DNA from: Posidonia oceanica
Lineage: Eukaryota; Streptophyta; Magnoliopsida; Alismatales; Posidoniaceae
Reading direction: 5' to 3'
Assembly (NCBI GenBank): GCA_037176725.1
Contig: JAZBRS010000037.1
Location: 10,868,001-10,932,000 of the forward strand
DNA: 64,000 nucleotides
Within the stretch, counting starts at the first letter, position 1. Each line of letters begins with the position of its first letter. The notes below the pieces were generated by a model, which was not told the DNA's origin, did no database searches, and worked only from the letters and a program-made list of their open reading frames with translations. A program made the translations under genes and the position numbers. This document shows, in pieces, positions 11,798-23,100 of this stretch.

Positions 11798-14700
11798 AGG
11801 AAAAATAAAGGAACAGTGCTGGTTGACGGCGACGAGCACTGTCGCAGAAGGCCGTCAGAGCTCGTAGCCACCGACGCGGGGGGCTGAGGAAGCGCTGCTC
11901 GACGGAGGGGGTAGTCGGCGACCGTGCGGAGCTCTGGGGATCGTCGGGGAGGCGCTCCGCTGGCCGGAGCATCCGGAGAGCAGGCGACCAGCGCCGGAGA
12001 AGAAGAGAAGTCCGGCAGGCTGCAGTAGCGTCTGGAATGCATCGAACCGGCTTCTGACCGGCGGAGAAGTAGCAGGAGGAGGAGAGAGAGCGGGGAAGGT
12101 AAGGAAATACCTGCGGTGACGTCTGAAGAGCGCTCCCGACCTCGGCAGAGTCGGAGCCGGCCGGTGCTCGTCGTCTGGTCGCTGCGGTGGATGCTGGCGG
12201 CTCGCGGCGGTTGGCAAAGCTTCAGGACGATCTTCTGGAGCTGCTCGAACGATCAGGCGAGGCTTCAGCTGCTCGGACGAAGGGTTGGATTTTCTGGGTG
12301 GACTGTGGGTTGCCGGAGGCCGGGGGAGCTGTCTGCTGCTCCTCGGCTGGAACGGAGCGCTCCGGGGGATTGCTGGGGTGCTGGCGGAGAGGTTTGAATG
12401 CTTGGCTGAGGGTTCTGGAGCGAGTGGAGGGAGTTTGAAGGTTCGGGCTGATTTTGGTCAGAAATGGGGCAAGGTGTTTGTGGTGGAGCTTGGGGTCTGT
12501 GGTGGAAGGTTGGGTTTGCTGTCTGGTGGCCTGGAAAGGTGGAGGTCTGGTGAGCTTCTGGGTGTGGTTTGGAAGGATGCTGTGAGCTCTGGAGGAGGGA
12601 ATTGCGGAGTGGGTTCTGGTTGGTTTACAGTTGGAAAGTTAGGTGATTAGGGGGGTGATTTGGGTGGTGGAATGGCCGGGAAGGATGCTGGGTTTCTGGG
12701 TGATCTTGGGGGAGTAATTGGGAGGAGGATGAAGGCCGAGAAGGGGTTTGGTTTTCTGGAAAAGAAAGAAGGAGGTTTTCTGAAGATTTCATAAAAGAAA
12801 GGAGGAGGATTGGGTATGGGGATTGGTCTGAGACTGAGGCTTCTCTCCGGGATGCTAAAGACTCCCTCAGACACTCTCTTCTGCTCTCTCTTCTCTCTAG
12901 AATTGGAAGATGAAGAGGAGAAGGAGGAGGTCGCACAGGTGGAAGAAAATCTAGAATTCTGGTCTGGGATTGCTCTTTCAGGTGGCTACTACTCTCTCAC
13001 ACTGATGGTCTCTCGTTGATTGCTCTCACTGGTTCGCTCTGTCACCACTCTGGATTGAAGGAAGGAACGGGAGGCTTATGAATGAGGGGCCACTGCTGCT
13101 GGGCACGAGCTGATGGATTCAAACTCGGCCGGCGACTACTGCAGCAGAGGGGACAGGGCGACCGGCTCCGGAAAAGCCGCAGAGAGGAAGGAGAGCGGCG
13201 AGCTGCTGTGGATTGACGGGATGGATGGCTTTGAATTTGAAAAAGGAGGAGGGAAGGCTGTTGCTCGCCGCGGGAGAGAGCTGCAGAAAATCTGCAGAAG
13301 GAGAAGGAGGAAGAAGGAGGGGCGTGGGCCGGACTATGCTGCGGGCCGAGAAAAAAGAAAAAGAAATAAAGGAGGAAGGGAGAAACGGGCCAACGGGCCC
13401 AGTAAGGAAGAAAAGGAAAGAAAAACGGGAAAGAAGGAAGAAAGAGAGGGAAAAGTGAGGAAATAAAATTAGGAAAAATAAACTAAAAATAAATAAAAAT
13501 ACTAGAAAAGTTGTGATGTAGATTAGGATTTTAATTAAATTTTTTAATGGCCATTTTGGGTTGATTAATGTGTTTTGGGCTTGATTAGGGTTTTAGGGTT
13601 TTGGTTTTGCTTTTAATTGGTTTTCACTTGATTAAATGTTTGTTAAACCTTGTTTTAAATTGTTTTAAAAATTGTGTTTTTCTTGTTGGACACTTAGGAT
13701 ATTGATTAGGATTTTTTTTAGAATTTATTTTTGTATTAACCAGGATTGGTTTTAGGTTTTTAAGTCTTAGTCTTCTTAGGGTTTTTTCTTTCTTAAGTCT
13801 TTTAAATTGTGCTTTGATTTTTACTTGTTGATTTTTCTTGAAGTTTTTAATTAGATTTTTCTGGTTTGATGGGGTGTTTTTAAGTCTTTTAGATGTGTTT
13901 TTCTTTTCCTTTTAATTAAGTTTTTAATTTGTTTTTTCTTAGGTTTGTTAGGTTAAGTCTCTTTGTTTCTTTAATTACTTGTTTTAGTGTTTGTTTTTTA
14001 ATTCTTCTTTTTAGGGTTTGTTTTTTAATTCTTTTGATGGGGTTTTTACTTTTGGTGGGTTTTGGTTTTATTTTAGTTTTTTCCTTGATTTTTCAGTGTT
14101 TTCTTTTGATTTGTTTTGCAGTTTTTAGCTTACATGCTTGGTTTTCCTTTTAGTTTGATTTAGTTAAGTTTAGGTTTTTAATTGCTTGTTTAATGTCTTT
14201 TAATTGTTTTTCTTAGGGTTCTGATTTGTTTCTTTTATATTTTGGGGTTTTACAGATTTTTAGGGGTTTTTATGGATTTTTGCAAGAGAGGGAAAAGGAA
14301 AAGAGAAGGAGGAAAGAAATGGAAAAAAGAGGGAGATAAAAGGAAAAGAGATAGGTTGAAGGAAAAGGATTTTTTGAAAATTAGGGAAAGTGTTAAAAAT
14401 AAAGTAAAAACAGGAATAAGATAGAGGAAGGACAGAAGCACAGAGGGGGCCCACAGCCAGACCAGAGAAAGGGCAAGAAGGGGATGAAAAGAGAGATGAT
14501 AATCAAGAGAGAGAGAGGAGAGAGAAAATGATAATCCCGGAGAGAGAAAAGGATAATTTGGATGAAAGGGGGGCTTAAGGGTCTTGGAATGGGGTGAAAA
14601 TTGGTGAGTGGGTAGTCTAGGGTTTGAGGTGTTGGTCCTGAAGTTTTGGTTTGATTCTAAGAAGGTTTTGGAGGGGTTTTAAGGTGTAGAAAAAGGGGAG

Positions 14701-14970
14701 TTTCACCTAAGTTCTCTAGGGTTTTTGGGAATGGTCTAGGTTTAGAAATTTCTAGGTTCTTGGGTAGGCTTGTTAAGTGGGTGTTGGTGGGTTTTCCTAT
14801 GGGTTTTGGTCAGGTTTTGAGCTTGGGAAGAGGGGCAAAGGCTTAGGTCAAGATGGGCTGATTTTGAATGGTAAAGAAGAGGATTAGGGTTTGGTTTGGG
14901 TTTGAGTTTGAGTCCAGCAATCATTAGGAGGGTTCCAAGGATCCAAGCCTGTCAAGATGGGGTGTCAACA

Positions 14971-16587
14971 AATGGGTTTTATTGACTCCAGGCCAGAAAG
15001 TAAGGTTACCATTCTAAATCCTTGCCAAAGCTCAGGCAGTGAACGGGTGGTGCTTTTGGAGCCTCGGCCTGGCCAAAGCACAGGCTGTACCCTCTACTCA
15101 CAATGACGTGACCCCAGGACAAGGGGGACAGACCGAGCTACCCGCACTGTGCCAAAGCAACTGTACGAGAGACCAGGACCGTCCTTCTCAGACTGTGGGT
15201 GGACTCAGATGAGAAGACTGCATGCTTTCAAGAATGATTCAAACATGTGATATGCATTAGAGTGTTTTACTTGCGTTTTATTAACCAAGGGGGAAATTGC
15301 AAGTTTAGCTCTAATTTCGCTTAAAGTTTAAAAGTTGGCTTTATTTTTGTTTTTAAATTAAGCCAAAGGAGAGCAAACAAGTTTCTAATATCCTAAACAT
15401 GGCAAAAGCATGAAGGGGAAAGAAACAAGAGGTCATGGCATGCAGACAATCACCCAACAAGGCAAAAACAACACAACAAGCAAAAGTTAAAGGCCTGAAG
15501 TAAATGCGAATGCTTAAAAGGTAGCATGAATGCATTCATGCAAATGGTATGCTATCTAGCATGCTCTCTCTCACCAATCTAGTGTGTCCTAGTAGGTTGT
15601 CTACTTCGGACTCCCACAAGTGTACAAGTCGCCGACTCAGTCAGAAAGTAAGGCTCCCGTCTAGACCCTAGCCAGAGCTCAGGTACAACAGGTGGTGTGG
15701 TAGTGGCCTTGACCCTGCCGAAGCATGGGCTGTACCTGCTAGTAGCACCGACACGACCCCTGACAAGGGGGGACAGGCCGAGCTACTCACGCTGTGCCAA
15801 AGCAACCACACGAGAGACTGGGACTATCCTTCTCAGACTGATGGGTGGACTCAGGGATGAGAAGATGCATGCCCTATATGATGCTTTATGCAAAATGATT
15901 AAAGTTTTTTAATCTTGCACGTTTTATTAACCAAGAGGGTGAAGGTGTGTTGATGTCTCTAGTTGGTCCTAGATTTGACTTTTACTTGCTGTTTTTAGTT
16001 GCCAAGGGGAGGGAACAACCAGTCTCTAGTTGTTCTTAAGCCTAGAGCATAAAGGAGAAAGAAAACATCCAAACATGGCAAGCAAACAACACAGATCACA
16101 GCAAAAAGCATGGGCATGGCATGTGTAAGTGTGTGTGAACATGATAATGAAAAGAAAACACCTATCATATCAAAAAGCAATTATGCAGAGCATGTGCATG
16201 TGCAGTGGCATAGCAAGGGTGTAAGACAAAGAATTACCACTCAAAAGGCATATGTAGTGCGACAAACAAGTATTTATCTATGCATTATGCGAGAAAGTAA
16301 AGTAATGACAAGCCAACAGATAAATAAGTAAAAACAGGTAAGTAGTAGAGCATGTAAAGATAAAGCAAGCAATAAAGCATGTAAATAGGCAAGGTGAGCA
16401 AAAACAATGCAAGCAAAAAGCCAAGAAGGAAAGCCGGAGTCTGAATCCTTAGCAGAGTTGCCACCGCGTGACTCGCTGGGAATCGACACAGGCGAGCAAG
16501 CAAATAGACAAGGCAAAGGCACAAGGCAAGCAAAGAATGCAAAACCAAAGCGGCGAGAAAGCCAAAAACGAAAGTCGGAGTCTAGAA
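14971..16587 (-). other. Element C leader with internal tandem duplication
   Basis: Non-coding. Two diverged copies of the same leader segment lie in tandem: about 14985-15480 and about 15620-16110. Each runs from a CAGAAAGTAAGG-like start through CCAAAGC...CAGG, GGACAGACCGAGCTAC or its variant, GTGGACTCAG, TTTTATTAACCAAG and GCATGGCA-type blocks. A, D and B each have a single copy. No supportable CDS. Confidence 0.7.
16446..16463 (-). other. Duplicated PBS-like sequence in element C leader
   Basis: Minus strand reads TGGCAACTCTGCTAAGGA, 142 bp downstream of C's PBS proper. Both are followed on the minus strand by the same block (CAGACTCCGGC or AGACTCCGAC, then TTTGGCTT-like sequence), so this is a duplication of PBS plus flank, not a chance match. 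Confidence 0.65.
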
Positions 16588-16605
16588 TCCCCAGCGGAGT
16601 TGCCA
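16588..16605 (-). other. Element C primer binding site
   Basis: Minus strand reads TGGCAACTCCGCTGGGGA, three bases after the proposed LTR end CA (16609-16610). The other elements have a one-base gap. Two differences from D's PBS are consistent with age. Confidence 0.75.
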
Positions 16606-16608
16606 GCC

Positions 16609-19307
16609 TGTGAATGCCTGATCCTGCGGATCTGGACCGGAGGGGGTCCGAACGAGAAGAGGAACTTCACAGATGGGAGCGATGCAGAGAGGGAAAGCAA
16701 AACAAGATAGATAAGACAAAGGGAGTTGCCATCGTGTCTATTAAATCGGGAGACAAGGAAAACCAGGGAAATGCGTGAATAAACACGCAAAACCATGCAA
16801 AAAGATGCAAAATGCATGACTCGTGCCAAGGACGAGGGCAAAACGGTTTGTGGGCCAGAAAAAGGGTAAGGACTCTTGTTACGTGCGGGGAAGGTGTTAG
16901 GCACCCCCAACACGCCCGAGGAATCAGTCTTTCTAGGCTTACGCTCACTTATGAGGGATGATGCATGCTTTGAATGCCTAAGTGCCATGAATGTCTACTA
17001 AATGATGTGCTTGAATGTTTAAGTGCTAGATATGCTGTGATTACATGCTCATATGTGTGTTCTAAATGATGCGGTGCACAAGGAAAGTAAACGTGCAACC
17101 TATGTGCTCAGCAGCGCTGTCTGTGTTCCAAACCTGGCGAACCTTGGTTCGTGAGAACTCCAGGCAATAAGCATCACTGCCCTAATGCAAATGCAAGCGA
17201 TAAAACAAAACTATGATGAAAACCAAGTAATGCGAAGCGACTTGCAAGAGAAAACGAAAGTTGGTGCGCAAAACGGTGCAAATGCAAGCGATATGCAAAG
17301 AAAACAGATGCAGGCACGCAAAGCGATGCAAATGCAAGCAAAAACAGATGCGGGCACACAAAACGATGCAAATGCAAGCGAAAACGAGTGTAGGCATGCA
17401 AAACGATGCAAATGCAGAAGAAAACAAATGCAGGCATGCAAAACGATGCAAATGCAAGCGAAAATGGGTGCAGGCATGCAAAACAATGCAAATGCAGAAG
17501 AAAATAGATGCAGGCACACAAAAAGATGCAAATGCAAGCAATACGCAAGGAAAACAAAACAGGGGCGAAAAGCCAAGTGAAACCGCGCAATGCGAGCGTG
17601 AAGGCAAGCAAAGGAGAAAGAAAACAAGGGCGTGAAGGCCTAATCTACATGCTCGCGAAAACAGGACGCGAAAACAATGCATGCAGTGCAAATGACAGGC
17701 GAAGAGTGATTCTGATGGACTTATCTTGAGGATCTAAAGCCTGATCTAAGATAACTTTGGTTAGAAAGAAAGAACATTCAACTAGGAAGACCTGGACAGT
17801 TAAATCGTGAAAATCCAACGGTCCGATCAAAAGTTATTCAAGAATCAAGTCAGAAGGCTCAAGGGCCAGAAAAAGTGGGCTTAAAGGGAACTAGGTGCAA
17901 ATTACCCCTAAGTGTGTGCAAAACAAGGGTGTATGCATGCAAAAGATGCTGAGAATGCTCAAAGGGATGCCAGGGTGCAAGGTGCAATGATATGGGAGTG
18001 TAAATGCATGCAGAAGTGCAATGCAGGGACCTAAGTGCAATTTAGGAAAATTGCAGGGGCCTACATGCAAAAATGTCCCTATGTGTGTGTGCAAAACATG
18101 GCAAATGTATGCAAGGATGCGAATGCAATGATGCAGGACTAAATGCAATGCTAATTGGGAGGTATGCATGCAAGAATGCATGAAAAGGACCTAAATGCAG
18201 TTTTAAAAACATGCAGGACTTAAATGCAATGCGAAGAAAGCATGCAGACATGCAAAAATTAAAAACAGGGACTGATGTACAATTTCAGAAAATTGTTGGG
18301 CTTTGAAACCATGCAATGTGGTTTAAAAATGCGATTTAAATGATGTATGCATGTGTAAAGGACCTAAATGCAATTTTATAAACATGCAGATGTTTAATGC
18401 AATGCAATATGGTTTTAAATGCAGATTAAATGAGTTTTTAAACCACTGATGGACTGATATGCAAATAAACATGTTTTTTGGATTTTAGCAATGCAATATA
18501 GTTAAAATCATGATTTAAATGAAATCTAACAATTGAATAGGATTAAGATGCAAATAAAACATATTTTTGGGTTTTTCAGTAATGCAATAAAGTTAAAATC
18601 ATGATTTAAATGAAATCTAACAACTGAACAGGACTCAGATGCAAATAAAATATATTTTTGGGTTTTTCAATAATGCAATAAAGTTAAAATCATGATTTAA
18701 ATGAAATCTAACAACTGCACAGGACTGATGTGTAAATTAAATAAATACAGGGACTAAAATGCAATGCAATAAGATAAACATGTGGATTAAATGAATGAAT
18801 GCATGGTCTGTGGACTAAAATGCAATAAAGGAAACCTACAGTACTTTCATGTAATGTAATAAGATAATAAATGCAAATTAATTGATCTGATCAACCAACA
18901 GAGGATTAAAATGCAAATAAAATAAGTTGCAGAAGTTAAAAGTAATGTAATAATATTACAAACAGACATTTAAATGAATTTCATCAACTGTAGGACTTGA
19001 AAGTAAATAAAATAAGCTACTGAACTAAACATAAATGATATCAAATACTTTTGAACTACAGCAGGACTGAAACGTAATAAAAAGAAATGACAGAAATTAA
19101 AAGCAACGCAGATAGTTTTATTTAGAAATTAAATGAAACTTAAACTACAACTGGACCTAAAAGTAATAAAAATAAACTACTGGAATTGATTTCAATGCAC
19201 CGAACCAAACTAAAAATCAAAACTATATTATGCTACAGTGAACAGTAAACTGCGAGCTACTGCCTCCTGCGTCGAAGAAGAAGGCTGGCCACGGCGGCGC
19301 TGGCTGG
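16609..19307 (-). repeat. Element C 5' LTR, U5-side part (2699 bp visible)
   Basis: Ends ...GGCATTCACA at 16609 on the minus strand. It carries the conserved U5 block (16868-16908), a PBS-like remnant (16721-16731), a 40-bp minisatellite (17313-17560), and a long AT-rich region with TGCAAT/TGCAT words (17900-19250). The remaining U3 part should lie beyond element B, outside the window. There is no coding capacity. Confidence 0.8.
17313..17560 (-). repeat. 40-bp minisatellite in C LTR
   Basis: Six copies at an exact 40-bp spacing (copies start near 17313, 17353, 17393, 17433, 17473 and 17513). The shared plus-strand core is GGCATGCAAAACGATGCAAA. It is related to the arrays in A and D but with a different period, so it expanded independently. 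Confidence 0.9.
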
Positions 19308-19528
19308 TGTAGACACTCCATTCTGACAGCCTGGAAGTTGGTAGTTCTCTTTTGCAGGCTTGTGTGGTCTCTGGATTGGCATTCCCTTTTCTAACCTATT
19401 TTCTAGGCCATTTCCAAATCCAAAACCTTGCCCCAAACCCTAGAAGCCCTTACCTAAGCTATTTTGCATTTTTACAACACTTCTAGGCCCAAACCTAAGC
19501 CCATTTGCAGCCCATGCCACCTGAGTGT

Positions 19529-19644
19529 GTTGGATGCTGGAACAGGCAGCGTCCAACGTTGGACGCGGCCTGTGCTAGCGTCCAACATTGGACGTGCTAT
19601 GGTCTGGCGTCCAATGTTGGACGCGCTCTGGTCGCGCATCCAAC
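19529..19644 (+). repeat. Array of four 29-nt hairpins in B LTR
   Basis: Four head-to-tail units at 19529-19557, 19558-19586, 19587-19615 and 19616-19644. Each has a 9-nt left arm like GTTGGACGC, 11 nt of variable loop and a 9-nt right arm like GCGTCCAAC. Junctions of adjacent units give the palindrome GCGTCCAACGTTGGACGC or close variants. Confidence 0.95.
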
Positions 19645-20137
19645 GACTCAAGGTCGGCAACAGTTGCTCCGCCCCCTCCAGCTCACCGCCCGTCCAATCC
19701 CCCGCTGCCCCACACTTATTACCCGTCCCTTCCTCCACTCCACGCCATCCACTACCTTCCAAGCTTGAGTTACTATCCTTCTCTCCTCTATTTCAGCCCA
19801 AAACCAGCTCTCCTCCTCTCACTGACAGGCCTGACTTCCGCCGGCCGGGTCAGCCACCGCCACCCTCCTGCCATTGCCCACGCCCTCCTCTAACAATCCA
19901 CATGGCCCTCCTACACTCATCCGCACTTGCCACGACCTGCCAAGCCTTGAATTCGGCCTACAAATACCTGTCAGCACCTAAACCCATGGAGGCCACAACA
20001 AAACCAACAAGTTCAACCTCTTGCCATTGACACCACACAGCGAACGAGAGAGCTTCCACTTCCGAGAGCAAGAAGGCACACCCCTCTCCGTCCTCGACAC
20101 TTCGCGACCTCCTCCGGTGCTCCGAGCAGCTCAGACA

Positions 20138-20142
20138 CCCTC
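20138..20142 (+). repeat. Target site duplication of D, left copy (CCCTC)
   Basis: CCCTC directly precedes D's 5' LTR; an identical CCCTC follows the 3' LTR at 46932-46936. Five bases is the usual Ty3/gypsy integrase spacing. Confidence 0.93.
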
Positions 20143-23100
20143 TGTTGACACCCCATTTTGACAGGCCCGGATCATTTGGGACCATCTGGTGATTGCTGGA
20201 TCTAAACCTAGGTCAAAACAACCCCCAACCCTCTTCATCTCACCCTTCAAAACAAGCCTAACTTGACCTAAGCCTACACCCTCTTCCCAAGCCCAAAACC
20301 TGCCCAAAAACCATAGGAAAACCCATCAACCCATACTTAGCAAACCTACCCAAACACTTAGAAATTTTCAACCCGAAACCATTCCCAAAAATCCTAGAAA
20401 ACCTAGGTAAAACTACCCCTTTTCTACACCTCAAAACCCTTCCAAAACCTTCTCAAAACTAAACCAAAGCCCTAGAACCAACACTAGAAACCCTAGGCAA
20501 CACTTTCCCCAATTTTCACCCTTTTTCAAAACTCCTAAGCCTTCCATTTGCCTGAATTATCGTTTTCTCTCTCTAGGATTATTCTTTTCGCTCTCCTCTC
20601 TCTCTCCTGATTATCCTCCTTCTTTTCATCCCCTTTTCTCCTTTTTTCTTGCCTGGCTGTGGGCCCCCCTTGTGGTTCTATCTCTTCTCAATCTTATTCC
20701 TATTTTTATCCTATTTTTAGCATTTTCTCTAACTTTCAAAAAATTATTCTCTTTCAACTCCTCTCTTTCCCCTTTATTCCTCCTTTTTTCCCTTTTCTTC
20801 TTCCTTCTCCTTTTCTTTTTCTTTCTTTTGCTAAATCCCTAAAAATCCTTAAAAACCTCTAAAACTCTAAAACAAAAGGGAAACAAACCAAAACCCTAAG
20901 GAAAATAATTAAAAAACATTAAACAAACAATTAAAAACCTAAACCTAACCAAATCTAGCTAAAATAGAAAACTAAGAGTGCAACCGAAAATATACAAAAT
21001 AAACAAAAGAAAATGCTGTAAAATCAAGAAAAAAACCAAAATACAATCAAAACCAACCAAAAGTGAAAGCCCTATAAAAAATAATCAAAAAGCAAACCCT
21101 AAGAAGAAGTAAAACAATCAAAAACACTAAGACAAATAATTAATGAAAAACTTAACTTAACAAATCTAAAAAAGGAACAATTTAAAAACTTAATTAAAAA
21201 GGAAAAGAGAAACAATTAAAGACTTAAAAACACTTAAACAAGAAGAAACTTAACTAAAAAACATCAAGAGAGCTTAACAAACAAAAATCAAAAAACAAAT
21301 CAAAGAAGACTTAAGAAAGAAAGGCTAAAATCCAAAAATCTAAAAACCACTCTAATTAATTTAAAAACAAACTTTTAAAAAAATCCTAATTAATATCCCA
21401 AGTACTTAACAAGAAAAAACATAATTAAAAAACAACTTAAAAGGCTTAACAAACATTTAATCAAAATAAAAAACAAATCAAAAACAAAGAAAACCCTTAA
21501 AACCCTAATCAAAACCAAAATCCCACTAAACCTAATTAACTAACCAAAAACAATCATTAAAAAAAACCTAATCAAGGTCCTAACTTAAAACACAATCATT
21601 CTAATAATTTTATCTATTTTTATTTTATTTTTATCTAATTTATTTCTCCTCTTTTTCCATTCCATTTCTCCCTTTTTTTTCCTATTTCTTTTTCTTTTTC
21701 TCCTGCTGGGCTCAGTCCGGCCCGTTCCCACCTTCCTTCTTTCTTTTCTTTCTTTCTTTTTCTTTTTTGGCTCGCGGCCCGGCCCGCGCCTTCCACCCCC
21801 CCTTCTTCCCTTCTGCTTCTTCTTCCTTCTTCAGTTCCTCCTCTCGTGAACGAATTCCCTCCTCTTCTTTCAAATTCAACTTCTTCCCTCTACGTCCAGT
21901 CGGCCTACAGCTTTGCCTCTCCTTTCTCAGCACTCAGCGGACCTTCCGGGAAGGCATTTACTGCCCGTCTTCTCGCCGACCGCCTCTCCATCAGCAGCAG
22001 TGCTCCCACCGGTGGGGATTTGAATCCCAGCGCGCGTCTGTCCTCCCCAGCTGCTTAAAAACTTCTAAGTCTTCTCCTCCTTCGACTTCTTCGCATCGTC
22101 CTGAGAGAGAAAGCGTCCAGCACCCAGAATCCTTGCAATTCTCCTCCCTTTCCTCTGCAAAATTCAGACCTTTTCCTCCTCTTCCTCCCCACTGAAACCA
22201 ACACCGGTTCCAGACCATAAACCGCACCCAATTCCTCCCCCAACCTCACCCAGAATCCCAGCATCGCAGCCCCTCCATCCATCAGCCTTTCCACTCCAGA
22301 AACCGCCCCCGAACACCCAAAATTCCACCCAGCAACCCAACACTAATCCCTCCACAATCGCCTTCACCACAGCCTGCAGCTTCTTCCCAAAATCCACCCA
22401 GAAATCCGCCTGACCTCCACCTTTCCAAAGCACCCGACCATCAACCTCCTCTCCCACCACAGACCACAAGCTTCACCACAAACACCTGTGTCTCCTTCTG
22501 TCCAGAGATCAGACCCACCTTCAATCCCTCTCCACTGCCTCCAGAAAACCAATTCAGCCATCCAGATCCACTCCCCGAACCCCCAGCTACCTCCCGGAAG
22601 GCTCCATCAGGTCCGACGAGCAGCAAACAAAGCCCCCCACCTCCGGCAGCATCCTCTGAACCCAAAAACTCCAGATCTCTCTCCAAGCTCCGAAGCATCT
22701 GTCTAACCGATCGGGAAGCACCGGAAGATCACCCTGAGAAGATCCGGACCTCCGCGAGCAGCTGACGACCACCGCGGCGACCGGACGAACGCCGCCGACC
22801 AGCTCCGGAACTGCTGAGGTCGGGAGGACGTATTAGACGCGGAGAAAGGTAAGCTCTTCCACCCTTAGCTTCCTCTTCTTCCCCTGCTGCTCCTCTGCTC
22901 TTTAGAATTTCTTTTCCGGCCCTCCTGCTCCGATGCTGCTCGCCGGTCAGATCGTCTTCTCCGGCGACGTTCTCCGGACGTCACGACGCTCCAGCCAGCG
23001 GAACACGCCTCCTGCGCTCCCCTCAGCTCCGCGCGGACTTCGCGAAGCCACTCCGGCCCTCAGAATGCAGCGTCGCTGCGTCGAGCGGCCGGACGAGCCT

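Larger units (their letters stand above)
1..14970 (-). mobile_element. Element A: giant Tat-lineage Ty3/gypsy retrotransposon, left part cut by window edge
   Basis: Reading the minus strand from 14970 down to 1 gives a 5' LTR (14970-9219), primer binding site (9217-9200), non-coding leader, gag, protease, long linker, RT, two RNase H domains and the start of integrase. The 3' LTR and the rest of integrase lie outside the window. Domain order (integrase after RNase H, dual RNase H) is that of the plant Tat lineage. It is inserted in the leader of element C, whose sequence resumes at 14971; the 5 bases AATGG at 14971-14975 are one candidate copy of the target duplication, the other being off-window. 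Coding regions are decayed by a 20-bp deletion, a frameshift and several nonsense changes, so it is probably not autonomous. Confidence 0.9.
9219..14970 (-). repeat. Element A 5' LTR (5752 bp)
   Basis: On the minus strand it begins TGTTGACACCCCATCTTGAC at 14970 and ends ...GATCGCTACA at 9219, directly before the PBS. It is homologous along its length to D's LTRs (5.74 kb) and to the visible part of E. In minus-strand order it holds C/T-rich sequence, an A/T-homopolymer block (about 13460-14400), a G+C-rich block (about 11820-13400), an AT-rich block with many TGCAT words, a minisatellite (9860-10110), a conserved U5 block (9522-9563) and a PBS-like remnant (9333-9345). The partner 3' LTR is off-window, so divergence cannot be estimated. 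Confidence 0.92.
14971..19307 (-). mobile_element. Element C remnant: leader, PBS and part of 5' LTR
   Basis: Minus-strand element related to A and D, split by two insertions. Its body left of 14971 is displaced by A; its LTR right of 19307 is displaced by B. What remains is 1.6 kb of leader, a PBS and 2.7 kb of the U5-side of the LTR. The 5 bases GCTGG (19303-19307) before B's LTR are one candidate copy of B's target duplication. Homology with A's LTR continues up to about 19300 (TACAGTG... and a GC-rich start), which shows that B's insertion interrupted C. Confidence 0.8.
19308..20142 (+). repeat. Element B 5' LTR, first part
   Basis: The first ~25 bases match the LTR start of A, D and E (TGT-GACAC-CCATT-TGACAG pattern), then the sequence is unrelated to them. 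It contains a four-copy hairpin array (19529-19644). It is followed by C/T-rich sequence and continues at 46937 after D. Confidence 0.82.

Noticed and set aside
12116..12650. ORFs in the G+C-rich part of A's LTR (and D 22933-23316, 43971-44249)
   Set aside because: Low-complexity Ser/Arg/Pro or Gly/Trp-rich frames on both strands; stops and shifts differ between LTR copies.
20330..21600. Telomere-like AAACCCTA words
   Set aside because: They are scattered single words in A- and C-rich LTR sequence, not a tandem telomere array.
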